Shown: positions 54,893 through 63,595 of the stretch, piece after piece
How the letters are laid out: the number at the start of each line of letters is the position of its first letter
How positions within the stretch are numbered: the stretch's first letter is position 1
Program-made: the position numbers and the translations under genes
The notes under the pieces: model-generated
The model's database searches: none
What the model was told of the DNA's origin: nothing
Seen by the model: the letters and a program-made list of their open reading frames with translations, nothing else
Source of the DNA: Candidatus Paracaedibacteraceae bacterium
GTDB lineage: Bacteria; Pseudomonadota; Alphaproteobacteria; Paracaedibacterales; Paracaedibacteraceae
Assembly: GCA_019636055.1 (NCBI GenBank)
Contig: JAHBYH010000001.1
Coordinates: forward strand, 186,001 to 250,000
Reading direction: 5' to 3'
DNA length: 64,000 nucleotides

Positions 54893-57208
54893 ATGGCTGA
54901 ACCATCAACAGCTCTAACTCTTTTGACCGGTGCAATTCAAAGTTTTAGCATTGCAACAACAGCACTCAAACCACCCCCACCTGGTTTTCGCCCTGAGCCT
55001 CTGGTTGTTTATTTAGAAGACTTAAAATTAAACACCCCCGAACTAGAAACTATACCAACAGAAGTTCAAGAAAATTGGCGTGATCATATCTACCATACAC
55101 GCAATGGTTTGGCTCGAATGATTTCTCCTTCTTCGCTAGCAGGACAGGCAATTTCTTACGCCACTCCTCATGTGCGCCAATTAGAAGAACGGGCCAAAAG
55201 CAAAGCTCTTGATTTTTACCAGCAAGGAGTTGATGACACAGATCGAGAAACACTCTCTCAAGTGTGGCGCGTTTCAACATGGGCATGGAGAAGAATTGGG
55301 AGTTATATTACCCATAACCTTATGGAGGGGGCATTTCTCGGTTACAATGACCAAATGCGCTTTGATTTAGCGACTCGTTTTTCTTACCTCCGCATGATGC
55401 ACCATGCAACCAAAGCGGATGCTTATCGTGAACTGGCTTTTCACAAGGACACTCTTTTTTTCGTAAGAAACCGCATTCCTCAGATTACCCAAGCAACGCA
55501 ACTACAATCATCAAAACAACAGTTATGGCGATACCGATGGTTAACCGCAGAAAAAGTTAGCATCCTTGATGTCAGCCTCACGATGCAACTTAACCTTTAT
55601 GGTCAAATATTGCAAAATCAGGATGATACAACACCAACAGAATATCGATACCAAGCTATTCTCAATTATCATCGCATCAATATGATGCTGGCTGAAATCC
55701 GTGCGTCTTATTTCAATCATATGATTGAAATTAAACCAAAATCGTGGTGGTCGCCCTATATTCAACGAAGCGTTGATTTCTTGACAGACAGCATTTCCCG
55801 ATTAGACTCTACTGAAACAAAGGAACCAAGACATTTCCTCGATGTCTATAAAGATGCACTTAACTTGAATTGGGAAGTGTACGACCAACTTTTCCCCCAC
55901 TGCAAAACAACGAAACAACCCGAAAAAACGCTGGAAGATTTTGTAGCAGCCATTTCAGAAGATAATTTTATTCTCGCAAAGTGGATTACCTTAAGCATAG
56001 AAACACCCGGCTCTAATTTTAATTGGATGCGTGAAGCCAGTGAATTCGAAAACTACAAACGCGCTGTTGATCGATTAATCCATATTCAAAACCAAATCGA
56101 CGATATCATCACACACTTGTACAGCATTAATGACGTCCTGTTCAGGCAGTTTTTGAATGAAGACAAAATTAAGTTTGATTACCGTGGGATCAGCCAGCAT
56201 ATCTATCGCCTGTGGGACTTAAGAAATAGGGTCGACGAGCTTAGAATTTATTACAGGACTGCTTATATAAAATCCCTAAAAACGACGGTTAACGAAACCG
56301 ATAAATCATATTGGGATAGAATTACGCAATCCGCTAAGAACAAAGCTCTTAGAAAAATACTGGAAGGTCAATTCTTTGACGCCTCTGAAACACGAGAGCA
56401 AGTCCTTACCCGACTCGAGCAATTCAAACATGAATATGCCGAGGCTCTAAAAGCTATCCAATCATTTTCTCTACCAAAAGGTATATCTTCCATACCAGCA
56501 TCCCTTCTTAGCCTCGTTGATCGCGGCACAGAATTTTATCCGGTCATTTATACATTTGAAGAATATTATCAAATTTTTGAAAGCAAGCAAACTGTCTCTT
56601 CTCTGGATATTCAGTATGCTGTCTATAACTTAAATCGTATTGTTAGAATATCCCCTAATTCATTTTGGAAAGCCCAACAAGACGAAATCACTAAACTTGC
56701 TTATGTCGCAAAAGAATTAAAAAAAGCAAGTATGCTTGCTGACATTTATGAGCAACATACGGGCAACACCATATTTAAAAATATTCGAACTGAAATAACT
56801 AAAGCAGCACAAACACTAGGACCAAGTTACCTTAAATATATTCGGTCTGAATGGCATAGATTGCATCAACTGAATGTATCACGAGTATTCACAAGTGCTG
56901 GCAACAAATTGGGTCGACTCATCACTCAAGGCCATATTACGGATACAACAAAAGAATTCCGAGAAGTATATCCAGAGTTAATTAAGTTTATTGATGACAC
57001 AACACAGCTTTTACTAAAAAATGCAGGAACGATTGACGCTCCGCAAACGGAAATTAAAATCGGTAATATTACCGTAAAAATCCCTGAGAAAAAACCGTCA
57101 TCAAGCCAAAAGTCAGCCCGAGATCAAAGAAAAGAGAACCGATCAGCAAGCCTGTTAATCTTAGAATCATCCATCAAAGACGATTATAATCCTGAATCGA
57201 CAACTTAG
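54893..57208 (+). CDS. Large helical protein of unknown function
   Basis: The 771-residue product has no signal peptide, no transmembrane helix beyond a mildly hydrophobic N-terminal 25 residues, and no recognised catalytic motif. A proline cluster (KPPPPGFRPEP, residues 26-36) is followed by an almost wholly alpha-helical, Tyr/Trp/Arg-rich body (for example ERAKSKALDFYQQ, LNWEVYDQLFP, FENYKRAVDRLIHIQNQIDD) and a Ser/Lys-rich disordered tail (KKPSSSQKSARDQRKENRS). Codon use resembles the neighbours. It is one base downstream of the 54490 gene. It could be a structural or effector protein; nothing more specific can be supported. Confidence 0.75.
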   Translation: MAEPSTALTLLTGAIQSFSIATTALKPPPPGFRPEPLVVYLEDLKLNTPELETIPTEVQENWRDHIYHTRNGLARMISPSSLAGQAISYATPHVRQLEERAKSKALDFYQQGVDDTDRETLSQVWRVSTWAWRRIGSYITHNLMEGAFLGYNDQMRFDLATRFSYLRMMHHATKADAYRELAFHKDTLFFVRNRIPQITQATQLQSSKQQLWRYRWLTAEKVSILDVSLTMQLNLYGQILQNQDDTTPTEYRYQAILNYHRINMMLAEIRASYFNHMIEIKPKSWWSPYIQRSVDFLTDSISRLDSTETKEPRHFLDVYKDALNLNWEVYDQLFPHCKTTKQPEKTLEDFVAAISEDNFILAKWITLSIETPGSNFNWMREASEFENYKRAVDRLIHIQNQIDDIITHLYSINDVLFRQFLNEDKIKFDYRGISQHIYRLWDLRNRVDELRIYYRTAYIKSLKTTVNETDKSYWDRITQSAKNKALRKILEGQFFDASETREQVLTRLEQFKHEYAEALKAIQSFSLPKGISSIPASLLSLVDRGTEFYPVIYTFEEYYQIFESKQTVSSLDIQYAVYNLNRIVRISPNSFWKAQQDEITKLAYVAKELKKASMLADIYEQHTGNTIFKNIRTEITKAAQTLGPSYLKYIRSEWHRLHQLNVSRVFTSAGNKLGRLITQGHITDTTKEFREVYPELIKFIDDTTQLLLKNAGTIDAPQTEIKIGNITVKIPEKKPSSSQKSARDQRKENRSASLLILESSIKDDYNPESTT

Positions 57209-57286
57209 CTCTAATCGCATAAAAAATAAAAAATCTGAAAGCTAGCAAAAATTAGTTATGTTCACTTGACTCTACTTAAAAAGGAA

Positions 57287-57315
57287 TTGACGACCACCCT
57301 TATATTTGATATAAA
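57287..57315 (+). promoter_or_regulatory. Promoter of rpmG
   Basis: TTGACG (57287-57292) and TATAAA (57310-57315) are spaced by exactly 17 bases, about 50 bases before the rpmG start. Confidence 0.88.
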
Positions 57316-57363
57316 AGACTAAAATTGTAACTGTGCTGAATAGGCACTTGATGGAGAATTAAC

Positions 57364-57531
57364 ATGGCAAAAGCCGCAACAATCGCAATTAAGATGCTCA
57401 GCACAGCTGACACAGGCTATTTTTACGTAGCGAAAAAAAATCCACGTAAAAAGCCGGAAAAATTTGAATTCCGTAAATACGATCCAGTCGTTCGTAAACA
57501 TGTTTTGTTCAAAGAAACAAAAATTAAATAA
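57364..57531 (+). CDS. rpmG: 50S ribosomal protein L33
   Basis: L33 is a small 50S protein near the E site. The 55-residue basic product starts [20 protein letters not shown], continues [20 protein letters not shown] and ends [13 protein letters not shown]. The zinc-ribbon cysteines of the C+ type are absent, as usual in alphaproteobacteria. GGAG lies seven bases before the ATG. It has its own strong promoter and terminator. Confidence 0.95.
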   Translation: MAKAATIAIKMLSTADTGYFYVAKKNPRKKPEKFEFRKYDPVVRKHVLFKETKIK

Positions 57532-57921
57532 AAATTACCCCCGCTTTCGGGGGTTTTTAATATAACCTATTCGAATTAGACTAGGATGATAAAGGACGTC
57601 AGATTAAAATGGTCTAGAATTCTCACACTTAGCGAATTTAACCACATCTTCCACATGAGAGAAAAATCAGAGCAATTTTTTTCTCATTCTCAGAAAGTCA
57701 TGACGCAGCAGAACCATCGCTGCCCCCCCCAACAATAATCCTAGTGTGATTTGTATGGCCGTAATTCCCAATCTAAATGAATCCGGCTCTTATTCAATTT
57801 CCTGCCTCAGGACAATAAATATGAATATAGCCCCAAAGTTTTTATGTCCCTATTAATATTTTGTTATCTTTTCTAAAATATATTTTTATATGATAACAAT
57901 ATGAATTATATGAGGTTAGTC
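57532..57921. other. Intergenic region after rpmG with a possible gene remnant
   Basis: It contains the rpmG terminator (57538-57558). On the minus strand at 57667-57789 lies a 40-codon stretch without a usable start that encodes one hydrophobic helix followed by a basic end, possibly the C-terminal remnant of a membrane protein. The last ~100 bases before the proline-rich gene are very AT-rich. Confidence 0.4.
57538..57558 (+). terminator. Rho-independent terminator of rpmG
   Basis: CCCCCG-CTTT-CGGGGG is followed by TTTTTAA, a compact strong terminator. Confidence 0.93.
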
Positions 57922-58887
57922 ATGAAATATATTGCCACATCTCTTCTTTTTTCTATAGCGGCTATTAATGTTAACGCTACAAATCCCTCTTCTCCTATTG
58001 AGATAACAGGTTCAGGGATGCAACTTAAGAAAAATATAAACTTAGGCATTAAGGCTCTTAAACAAAAGGCTACCCAAATGGATCAGAATGCTATAGATGC
58101 CATTGCTAATTACGGCGAAACAAGAGAGGCAATAGAAGCCTACAATCGAGGCATAGCAGGTCCGCCTCCTCAACAATTCCAACCTCAATCAGGCTCATCT
58201 GGTGGCACCTACGGAGAGCCTTTTGCTCGGCCACAAACTTCTTCTTCCGCAGGAGAGTCACTAGGGGATCAATTTAGATTAGCCGAACAATATCTGACTC
58301 AACTCAGAGATAAGATGCAAAGAGGAGATCTTCTAAACGAGAATGAGCAAAGGTTCTTAGACCGTTGGGAAGAATTGCAACGACTTAAACAGCACGAAGG
58401 GCGTTATCAATATAAGAGAACAAATGAGGATGACATGCCACCGCCTCCGCAGGCTAATGATGTGCCACCGCCTCCGCAGGCTAATGATGTGCCACCGCCT
58501 CCGCCACCACCGCAGTCTAATGATGTGCCGCCGCCTCCGCCACCACCGCAGGCTAATGATGTGCCGCCGCCTCCGCCACCACCGCGGGCTAATGATGTGC
58601 CGCCGCCTCCGCCACCACCGCGGGCTAATGATGTGCCGCCGCCTCCGCCGCCTCCGCAGGCTAATGATGTGCCGCCCTCTCAGCAGAATAAAGGACCACT
58701 ACCTTTTTCAGAAGATAATCTGCGAAACCAAAGAGGCAATTTAAAACCACCTTCTAAAAAAACTCAACATGAGAAACCGCAGGACACAGGAAATCCACTG
58801 TTTGATACACTTCGAGAAAAATTTAAGAACGCTTATGACGCTGATAGTGACTCAGAAGGAAGCGATTCAGACTCAGATTGGGATTAA
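57922..58887 (+). CDS. Secreted proline-rich protein with acidic C-terminus, WASP/RickA-like candidate
   Basis: The 321-residue product from ATG 57922 (GAGG six bases upstream) has a clear signal peptide (MKYIATSLLFSIAAINVNA) and a helical, Gln-rich middle (about residues 35-165). Residues 171-248 are seven tandem units: two of nine residues (DxPPPPQAN) and five of twelve (DVPPPPPPPQAN type). Then follow a short basic segment with LRNQRGNLKPP, an amphipathic helix PLFDTLREKFKNAY (292-305), and a 16-residue Asp/Ser/Glu tail ending Asp-Trp-Asp. Poly-Pro, a basic/WH2-like stretch, a connector helix and an acidic tail with Trp is the order in Arp2/3-activating proteins such as WASP and RickA. The resemblance is by motif only; poly-Pro surface proteins with acidic tails are the alternative. 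Confidence 0.75.
   Translation: MKYIATSLLFSIAAINVNATNPSSPIEITGSGMQLKKNINLGIKALKQKATQMDQNAIDAIANYGETREAIEAYNRGIAGPPPQQFQPQSGSSGGTYGEPFARPQTSSSAGESLGDQFRLAEQYLTQLRDKMQRGDLLNENEQRFLDRWEELQRLKQHEGRYQYKRTNEDDMPPPPQANDVPPPPQANDVPPPPPPPQSNDVPPPPPPPQANDVPPPPPPPRANDVPPPPPPPRANDVPPPPPPPQANDVPPSQQNKGPLPFSEDNLRNQRGNLKPPSKKTQHEKPQDTGNPLFDTLREKFKNAYDADSDSEGSDSDSDWD
58432..58665 (+). repeat. In-frame tandem repeats encoding DVPPPP(PPP)QAN
   Basis: Two 27-base and five 36-base units, all multiples of three, differ by single codons (Gln/Arg, Ala/Ser) and synonymous CCA/CCG changes. The count could easily change by slippage or recombination. Confidence 0.9.
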
Positions 58888-58942
58888 CATATAGTCACGC
58901 CATTTAGATGATTATAATTTGGTGATCATAAGAACAAATATG

Positions 58943-58975
58943 CCCATGAGCTCTTGATGATAAAGAGTTCATGGG
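58943..58975 (+). terminator. Stem-loop after the proline-rich gene
   Basis: CCCATGAGCTCTT pairs with AAGAGTTCATGGG (one G-U) around GATGATA. Only GCTTTAT follows, so termination may be partial. Confidence 0.6.
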
Positions 58976-59143
58976 GCTTTATGAGAAAAGCAAGAGAATG
59001 CGCTGTAGTCACAAGGTTTAGCAGGGAATTAATTTAGGAAGATTAGGAGCTTAGCAAAATAATAGAAAAAAGGATCTGCAATATATAGTCAAAACAAAAT
59101 AAAAAGGCTGTAATTTTAGAAAAAGATTTGATAATTTTTCTAA

Positions 59144-59723
59144 ATGACGTATTCAATAGATTTGTGTATAAAAGTATTTGAGGTAAAAGCAAGAGAAGGT
59201 TTTACCTACGAGGAAACAGTAAAATATTTTGGGATAGGAAAAACGACATTAGTAAGATAGCATCGAATGCTATCCCCTTTACTGAGTCGTAATAAACCTG
59301 CCACAGCTATTAACATGGATCTCTTGAAACAAGATGTGGAGAAGTAACCGGATTCGTACCAATATGAGCGAGCAGAACGATTCAAGGTTAGTCAAATGTG
59401 CATTCACTATACCCTTAAACGATTAGGTGTTTCCTATAAAAAAACTCTAAACCACCCAAGGATGAATCCCGAAAAGCAGTCTATGTTTTGCCAAACAATT
59501 GAGGAGTTAAGAAAGGATGAACTTCCTTTAGTCTTCATAGATGAAAGCGGTTTTACCCATGATGTGCCTCGTACACATGGCCATTCATCGAAAGGACAGA
59601 AATGTTTTTGCCGCCCTATTCCCCAGATCCCAATCCTATCAAGAAAAAATGGGCTCAAGCAAAAAATTAAGACGTACAACAGGACTTTCACTAGAACAAC
59701 TCTTTTTAACGACTGATTTATAA
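59144..59723 (+). pseudogene. Decayed IS630-family transposase
   Basis: The conceptual product starts MTYSIDLCIKVFEVKAREGF with an N-terminal helix-turn-helix, typical of IS630/Tc1 transposases. It is broken by a TAG at about 59257 (where the family usually has Trp) and a TAA at about 59344. The DDE segment LVFIDESGFTHDVPRTHG, which holds the second catalytic Asp, is intact. The reading then jumps at about 59608 straight to FLPPYSPDPNPIKKKW, so the central ~80 codons with the ALVMDNA-type motif are deleted. A stop and frameshift precede the last block (KKLRRTTGLSLEQLF). No terminal inverted repeats were recognised. It is certainly inactive. Confidence 0.88.
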
Positions 59724-59932
59724 ATGGTTTATTTTTTTTGACTACAAATCAATAAATACAGAGGGCTGAGTAAAAATGAAGTTTACTCATTTTGCTGGGC
59801 TCCGGGTCATACCTAGATAAAGTTCCTTGATTCCATGACCTCAAATCAAGGCTGCCAAGCACTCTCCTTTAAAATAAAAATTACAATTATTGTTTTTTCG
59901 ACTATATTTGAGACATAAGAATGGAGGGACTT
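59724..59932. other. Spacer between the IS630 remnant and tpiA
   Basis: About 209 bases without a gene. It may include the lost right end of the insertion sequence and, near TTTTTTCGACTATATTTGAG (about 59893), a possible tpiA promoter. Confidence 0.4.
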
Positions 59933-60616
59933 ATGTCAAAAATTATCGTTGCTAACTGGAAAATGAATGGATCATTTGATTTTATTGATTCTTTTTTCTC
60001 AAACTTTACAGCTCCAAGTAAAAATCAACTGATCGTTTGCCCACCCTTTCCATATTTACCTCTTATCAAGAAAAAAAACGTCACTGTCGGTGCCCAAAAC
60101 TGCAGCCAACATCTATCAGGAGCCTTTACAGGTGAGGTTGCACCCACAATGCTCAAAGATATTGGATGCGACTATGTTATCTTAGGTCATTCTGAACGTC
60201 GTCAATATCACCATGAATCAAATGAATTAATCCGCGCAAAATCAAATACAGCACTAGACGCTGGCATTATCCCAATTATTTGTGTTGGTGAATCAAAAGA
60301 AATCCGCGAATCCGGTCATCATATTGAGACCGTCCTAAATCAGGCAAAAGAATCTATCCCAACTCAGTCAGAGAATTTTATGCTTGCCTACGAACCTGTC
60401 TGGGCAATTGGCACAGGACTCACTGCATCAGAAGACAACATCGCAGAAATGCACACCGCGTTACGTCAACTCTTACCGACCATACCCCTTCTCTACGGAG
60501 GATCCGTCAATAAGGAAAACTCACAGTCTATCATGTCAATCCTAAATGTAGATGGTGTCCTGGTTGGCGGAGCAAGCCTAAAACCAGATGATTTGATGGC
60601 AATCGCAAATTTCTAA
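59933..60616 (+). CDS. tpiA: Triose-phosphate isomerase
   Basis: TpiA interconverts dihydroxyacetone phosphate and glyceraldehyde-3-phosphate. The 227-residue product has IVANWKMNGS (Asn, Lys), GAQNCSQHLSGAFTGEV, VILGHSERRQY with the electrophilic His, AYEPVWAIGTGL with the catalytic Glu, and LLYGGSVNKEN and GVLVGGASL for phosphate binding. It is about 20 residues shorter than typical family members through small loop deletions, with all catalytic residues kept. ATG 59933 follows GGAGGGACTT; the upstream ATG at 59921 would overlap that site. Confidence 0.95.
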   Translation: MSKIIVANWKMNGSFDFIDSFFSNFTAPSKNQLIVCPPFPYLPLIKKKNVTVGAQNCSQHLSGAFTGEVAPTMLKDIGCDYVILGHSERRQYHHESNELIRAKSNTALDAGIIPIICVGESKEIRESGHHIETVLNQAKESIPTQSENFMLAYEPVWAIGTGLTASEDNIAEMHTALRQLLPTIPLLYGGSVNKENSQSIMSILNVDGVLVGGASLKPDDLMAIANF

Positions 60617-60719
60617 TATGATTCTGAAGTTACGCCAAGAGAACAAATATCATTTCGTTTGCGCCTCAGGTAAAGATATGGTATATCTGATTCTATGTAT
60701 TAATTTCAGAGGTCGAACT

Positions 60720-61013
60720 ATGACTATCTTATTGTTTATTCACGTTGTAATCACGGTCGCATTGATCGGTGTAATTCTGCTACAAAAAAGCGATGGTAGT
60801 GGTATGGGCCTTGGTGGCAATCCAACAAGCAGCATGTTTTCTGCTCGTGGCGCAGCAAACCTTTTAACACGTGCAACAGCTGTTCTTGCAACCCTGTTTT
60901 TCATAAACGCAATTTTGATGGCTGCAATTTCAAAGCACCAATCACATTCTGTTGATAAAATCTTAGGGGAGGCACCTGCCCAACCTTCGATTCCGACAGA
61001 CAACTCAAACTAA
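60720..61013 (+). CDS. secG: Protein translocase subunit SecG
   Basis: SecG is the small accessory subunit of the SecYEG channel. The 97-residue product has two transmembrane helices (about residues 2-20 and 53-73) flanking the conserved cytosolic loop LLQKSDGSGMGLGGNPTSSM and ARGAANLLTRATA. The C-terminus is Pro/Ser-rich. ATG 60720 has AGAGG seven bases upstream; the longer frame from 60618 adds 34 codons of non-family sequence and is rejected. tpiA-secG-pyrG-kdsA is a common alphaproteobacterial gene order. Confidence 0.95.
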   Translation: MTILLFIHVVITVALIGVILLQKSDGSGMGLGGNPTSSMFSARGAANLLTRATAVLATLFFINAILMAAISKHQSHSVDKILGEAPAQPSIPTDNSN

Positions 61014-61065
61014 CAAATCAAAGGGGGCAATAGCCCCCTAAAAAATTGGTATCAGAGATTTAAGT

Positions 61066-62697
61066 ATGGCTAAATTTATATTTGTAACGGGTGGCGTCGT
61101 CTCGTCATTAGGAAAAGGTCTTGCCGCATCTGCCTTGGCTGCAGTTCTTCAGGCACGTGGGTTTAAAACCCGTCTTCGCAAACTTGACCCCTACCTTAAC
61201 GTTGACCCAGGAACCATGAGCCCCTATCAGCACGGTGAAGTTTTTGTCACGGATGATGGTACTGAATCCGACTTGGATCTTGGTCATTATGAACGCTTCA
61301 CAGGCGTTAGCGCTAAAAGAACAGACAGTATTACCACAGGAAAAATTTATTCAGCCGTCTTGGCCAAAGAACGTCGTGGTGACTATCTAGGTGCCACCGT
61401 CCAAGTTGTCCCCCACATTATCGACGAGATAAAAACATTCGTCACAAGCGACATTACGGATGAAGATTTTGTAATCTGTGAAATTGGTGGCACTGTTGGG
61501 GATATCGAAAGCCTTCCCTTTCTCGAGACAATCCGACAATTAGGAAATGACTTGGGACGCGAGAACTGCATGTACATCCATGTAACGCTACTTCCCTATA
61601 TTGCTGCAGCTGGTGAAATCAAGACAAAGCCAACACAACATTCCGTGAAAGAATTGTTAAGCGTGGGAATTCAACCAGATTTGCTTCTCTGCCGATCGGA
61701 CCGCGAAATTCCAGAAGATGCCCGTCGCAAACTAGGCCTATTCTGCAATGTTAAAGCTGAACGCGTCATCGAAGCAAGCGACCTTAAGTCTATTTACGAA
61801 GCACCACTTGTCTACCATGCGAATGGTTTAGACACCGAAGTTTGTAAATACTTCAAGATTGACGCAAAAGAACCGGACCTTTCCATCTGGAAAGAGATCG
61901 TCCGACGTATCCATAACCCTGAAGGCATGGTGACGATCGCTATCGTTGGAAAATATGTCCAATTACTGGACGCCTATAAATCTCTGATTCAATCATTAAC
62001 CCACGCCGGAATTGCACACAACGTCAAAGTAAACCTCAAATGGGTTGATTCTGAACTAACGGATCAAGTCTCAGAACAACTCAAAGGCGTACAAGCCATT
62101 CTGGTTCCCGGTGGCTTTGGAAACCGTGGTGTAGAAGGTAAACTCGAAGCAGTTCGTTTTGCTCGTGAAAACAAAATCCCTTATTTTGGCATCTGTTTTG
62201 GCATGCAACTCGCTGTGCTTGAAACGGTGCGAAACGTCTTGGGCATCAAGACGGCAAACTCAACAGAACTGGATGCAACCACACCAGAACCCGTGATTGG
62301 TCTCATGACAGAATGGATGGATGGTGAAACTTTGCAAAAACGTCAAAAAAATAGCAATATGGGCGGAACTATGCGCCTTGGTGCTTATGACTGCACCCTA
62401 TCACCGACGTCAAGAATAGCTGAACTTTATGGATCCCATAAAATTTCTGAACGCCATCGCCATCGTTATGAAGTCAATACAGCCTACAAGGATCGCATTG
62501 AAGCAACAGGACTGAAGTTTGTTGGCATGTCCCCCGAGGGAGACCTTCCTGAAGTTGTGGAACTCCAAGATCACCCGTGGTTCATTGGCGTTCAGTTCCA
62601 CCCTGAATTTAAATCCAGACCGTTTGCACCTCACCCCCTATTTATGGGGTTTGTGGGTGCAGCTATGAATAATCTAAAACTAAACCTCAACGCATAG
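61066..62697 (+). CDS. pyrG: CTP synthase (glutamine hydrolysing)
   Basis: PyrG aminates UTP to CTP with ATP and glutamine, the last step of pyrimidine nucleotide synthesis. The 543-residue product has the synthase domain ([56 protein letters not shown]) and a C-terminal class I glutamine amidotransferase domain with [13 protein letters not shown], the Cys nucleophile in [10 protein letters not shown] and the His-Glu pair in VQFHPEF. Length and motifs are standard. Confidence 0.98.
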   Translation: MAKFIFVTGGVVSSLGKGLAASALAAVLQARGFKTRLRKLDPYLNVDPGTMSPYQHGEVFVTDDGTESDLDLGHYERFTGVSAKRTDSITTGKIYSAVLAKERRGDYLGATVQVVPHIIDEIKTFVTSDITDEDFVICEIGGTVGDIESLPFLETIRQLGNDLGRENCMYIHVTLLPYIAAAGEIKTKPTQHSVKELLSVGIQPDLLLCRSDREIPEDARRKLGLFCNVKAERVIEASDLKSIYEAPLVYHANGLDTEVCKYFKIDAKEPDLSIWKEIVRRIHNPEGMVTIAIVGKYVQLLDAYKSLIQSLTHAGIAHNVKVNLKWVDSELTDQVSEQLKGVQAILVPGGFGNRGVEGKLEAVRFARENKIPYFGICFGMQLAVLETVRNVLGIKTANSTELDATTPEPVIGLMTEWMDGETLQKRQKNSNMGGTMRLGAYDCTLSPTSRIAELYGSHKISERHRHRYEVNTAYKDRIEATGLKFVGMSPEGDLPEVVELQDHPWFIGVQFHPEFKSRPFAPHPLFMGFVGAAMNNLKLNLNA

Positions 62698-62708
62698 AAA
62701 GAAAATAA

Positions 62709-63533
62709 ATGACACACCATGTAAAAATTGGAAATATCACATTTGGCAATGATTTGCCGTTTGTTTTGCTCGCAGGACCTTGTGTTTTAGAAAGCCGAGA
62801 ACATGCGTTAATGATGGCAGGCACCCTTAAGGAAATCACGGATCGCGTCGGAATTCCTTTTATCTATAAGACGTCATTTGATAAAGCAAATCGTACTTCC
62901 ATCAATGGGATCCGCGGTATGGGATTAGAAGCTGCTCTACCGATTTTCAAAGAAATCAAAGAAACTTTTGGCTGTCCTGTTATAACAGACGTGCACTCTC
63001 CTGAACAATGTGCTGCTGTTGCAGAGGCCGTTGATATCTTGCAAATCCCGGCATTCTTATGCCGTCAAACAGACTTACTTCAAGCCGCAGCAGAAACCGG
63101 AAAAGTGATCAACGTTAAAAAAGGACAATTCCTTGCCCCATGGGATATGGTCAACGTTGTGAAAAAGATCGAAGGATTTGGCAACACCAATATTCTACAA
63201 TGTGAACGCGGTGTTTCCTTTGGATATAACACTCTTGTCTCTGACATGCGTTCCCTTGCCATTATGGCGCAGAATAACTATCCCGTTGTTTATGATGCAA
63301 CTCACTCTGTTCAGCAACCGGGCGGCGCAGGTGCATCATCAGGCGGTGATCGTCAATTCGTTCCTGTCTTAGCCAAGGCAGCTGTTTCTGTTGGCGTGGC
63401 TGCTGTCTTCATGGAAACGCACCAAGATCCGGATAACGCACCAAGTGATGGGCCAAACATGGTAAAACTCCATGACATGGAAGCTTTATTGACCAAGCTC
63501 AAGAAGTTTGATCAACTCGCAAAGGCAAACTAA
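62709..63533 (+). CDS. kdsA: 3-deoxy-D-manno-octulosonate 8-phosphate synthase
   Basis: KdsA condenses phosphoenolpyruvate with arabinose-5-phosphate to make Kdo-8-P for lipopolysaccharide, so the organism probably keeps a lipid A/Kdo core. The 274-residue product has [62 protein letters not shown] and [18 protein letters not shown]. It follows pyrG by 11 bases and is probably co-transcribed with it. Confidence 0.97.
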   Translation: MTHHVKIGNITFGNDLPFVLLAGPCVLESREHALMMAGTLKEITDRVGIPFIYKTSFDKANRTSINGIRGMGLEAALPIFKEIKETFGCPVITDVHSPEQCAAVAEAVDILQIPAFLCRQTDLLQAAAETGKVINVKKGQFLAPWDMVNVVKKIEGFGNTNILQCERGVSFGYNTLVSDMRSLAIMAQNNYPVVYDATHSVQQPGGAGASSGGDRQFVPVLAKAAVSVGVAAVFMETHQDPDNAPSDGPNMVKLHDMEALLTKLKKFDQLAKAN

Positions 63534-63540
63534 TAACACC

Positions 63541-63566
63541 TTCTCCCCTTGAGGAAAGGGTTAAAA
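63541..63566. repeat. CTCCCCTTGAGGAAAGGG palindrome after kdsA
   Basis: An imperfect TTCTCCCCTT / AAAGGG dyad of the same kind as at 10528, 30184 and 48520 lies just after kdsA. Confidence 0.4.
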
Positions 63567-63595
63567 TCACCTTCATTCAAAAGAGTATTTCAAGC

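Noticed and set aside
58432-58665. CRISPR array
   Set aside because: The repeats are in-frame coding units without unique spacers; no cas genes are present anywhere in the window.
58424-58744. Plus-strand 106-codon frame in the proline repeat region
   Set aside because: Out-of-frame reading of the tandem repeat (Cys-Arg-Arg-Leu pattern), with the proline frame having signal peptide and RBS.
59396-59716. Independent 106-residue gene
   Set aside because: It is the middle fragment of the IS630 pseudogene, beginning after the second stop and frameshifted at its end.
60618-60719. 34-residue N-terminal extension of SecG
   Set aside because: Not part of the family; the ATG at 60720 has its own AGAGG site.
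61022-61039. Terminator between secG and pyrG
   Set aside because: AGGGGGC-AATA-GCCCCCT is a perfect stem but is followed by A's rather than T's; it is at most a processing or pausing hairpin.
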